Below are positions 63,817 to 64,000 of a stretch of DNA of 64,000 nt, in pieces. The stretch covers positions 111,942,020-112,006,019 of the forward strand of contig NC_077229.1 in NCBI RefSeq assembly GCF_027887165.1, given 5' to 3'. Numbering within the stretch: the stretch's first letter is position 1; each line of letters begins with the position of its first letter. The notes under the pieces were generated by a model. The model worked only from the letters and a program-made list of their open reading frames with translations. It was not told where the DNA came from and searched no databases. This stretch comes from Monodelphis domestica (taxonomy: Eukaryota; Chordata; Mammalia; Didelphimorphia; Didelphidae). The position numbers and the translations under genes were made by a program.

Positions 63817-64000
63817 ATTTCCCCCCTTCGAGCATATGCTTGCTATTCTATGTAATTCTGAAACTATACCTAACCTTATGGTTATTATATACCCCCCCCC
63901 AAATAGTCTTAATCTTAAATTTATCTTATCCTATTCTTATTGCTGCACCTTATCAATGCTAATCTGCACTAGGGATATAAATCAAAGAAAAGAAAACTTC
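63817..64000 (-). mobile_element. Endogenous retrovirus polypurine tract and 3' internal end
   Basis: On the minus strand a purine tract (GAAGGGGGGAAAT, 63817-63829) lies directly before the LTR, where plus-strand DNA synthesis is primed in retroviruses. The remaining internal sequence to the window edge is AT-rich with a C-run at 63892-63900 and no coding frame. The viral body and 5' LTR, if present, lie beyond the window. Confidence 0.7.

Noticed and set aside
1..64000. tRNA, snRNA, 7SL, Y RNA or 5S RNA genes
   Set aside because: tRNA-like box A/B words occur only within SINE heads. No complete cloverleaf or known small RNA gene was recognised by eye; tRNAscan-SE and Rfam would be decisive.

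Overview
This is ordinary vertebrate nuclear DNA, almost certainly from a marsupial. The evidence is the repeat content: tRNA-derived SINEs of the WSINE1/SINE1_MD type, MAR/MIR/THER1 CORE-SINEs, very abundant LINE-2, marsupial-type L1 3' ends, SINEs with an RTE (BovB-like) tail, a HAL1-like half-L1 and endogenous-retrovirus LTRs. An opossum-like genome fits well, but an Australian marsupial cannot be excluded by eye. All family names are from memory and pattern recognition, not a database search. No bacterial-type genes are present, and no long cellular protein-coding frame could be recognised. The long open frames are transposon remnants, GC-rich or pyrimidine-rich chance frames, or antisense shadows of L1 and L2.

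Region 1-3265 is the only clear gene-regulatory segment. A degenerate array with a period near 33 bp (about 646-1800), made of the 3' tail of a THER1/MIR3-type SINE and split by two younger SINEs, runs up to a CpG-island promoter (about 1985-2620). The promoter carries a near-perfect inverted pair of NRF1-like sites, GC boxes and G-quadruplex-like runs. It has plus-strand splice-donor candidates at 2161, 2462 and 2566. A roughly 650-bp almost pure pyrimidine tract follows. I infer a plus-strand gene that starts here, with most or all of the rest of the window lying in its first intron or introns. The gene itself is not identifiable.

Region 3.3-42.5 kb is mostly intron-like unique sequence with old hAT-like elements, MIR/THER SINEs, long antisense L2 copies (17.3-19.4, 19.5-19.9 and 32.8-34.0 kb), and L1 fragments on both strands. 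One pair of L1s lies tail to tail (21.6-24.7 kb). Several insertions still have readable target-site duplications. One internal exon candidate (42566-42659), with a good acceptor and donor, is the only later sign of a spliced gene.

Region 42.9-64 kb is denser in mobile DNA. It holds a Tigger-like DNA transposon with 12-bp terminal inverted repeats in an L2 end, itself hosting two copies of an unassigned repeat family ('repeat X'). There are two sense L2 copies each split by an antisense LTR, an antisense HAL1-like element (56.85-59.7 kb), another LINE split by repeat X, and at the right edge the 3' LTR and polypurine tract of a minus-strand endogenous retrovirus whose body lies outside the window.

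I did not find a previously undescribed biological system. The observations most worth checking are the promoter architecture, the SINE-tail tandem array beside it, the candidate exon, and repeat X with its nesting.
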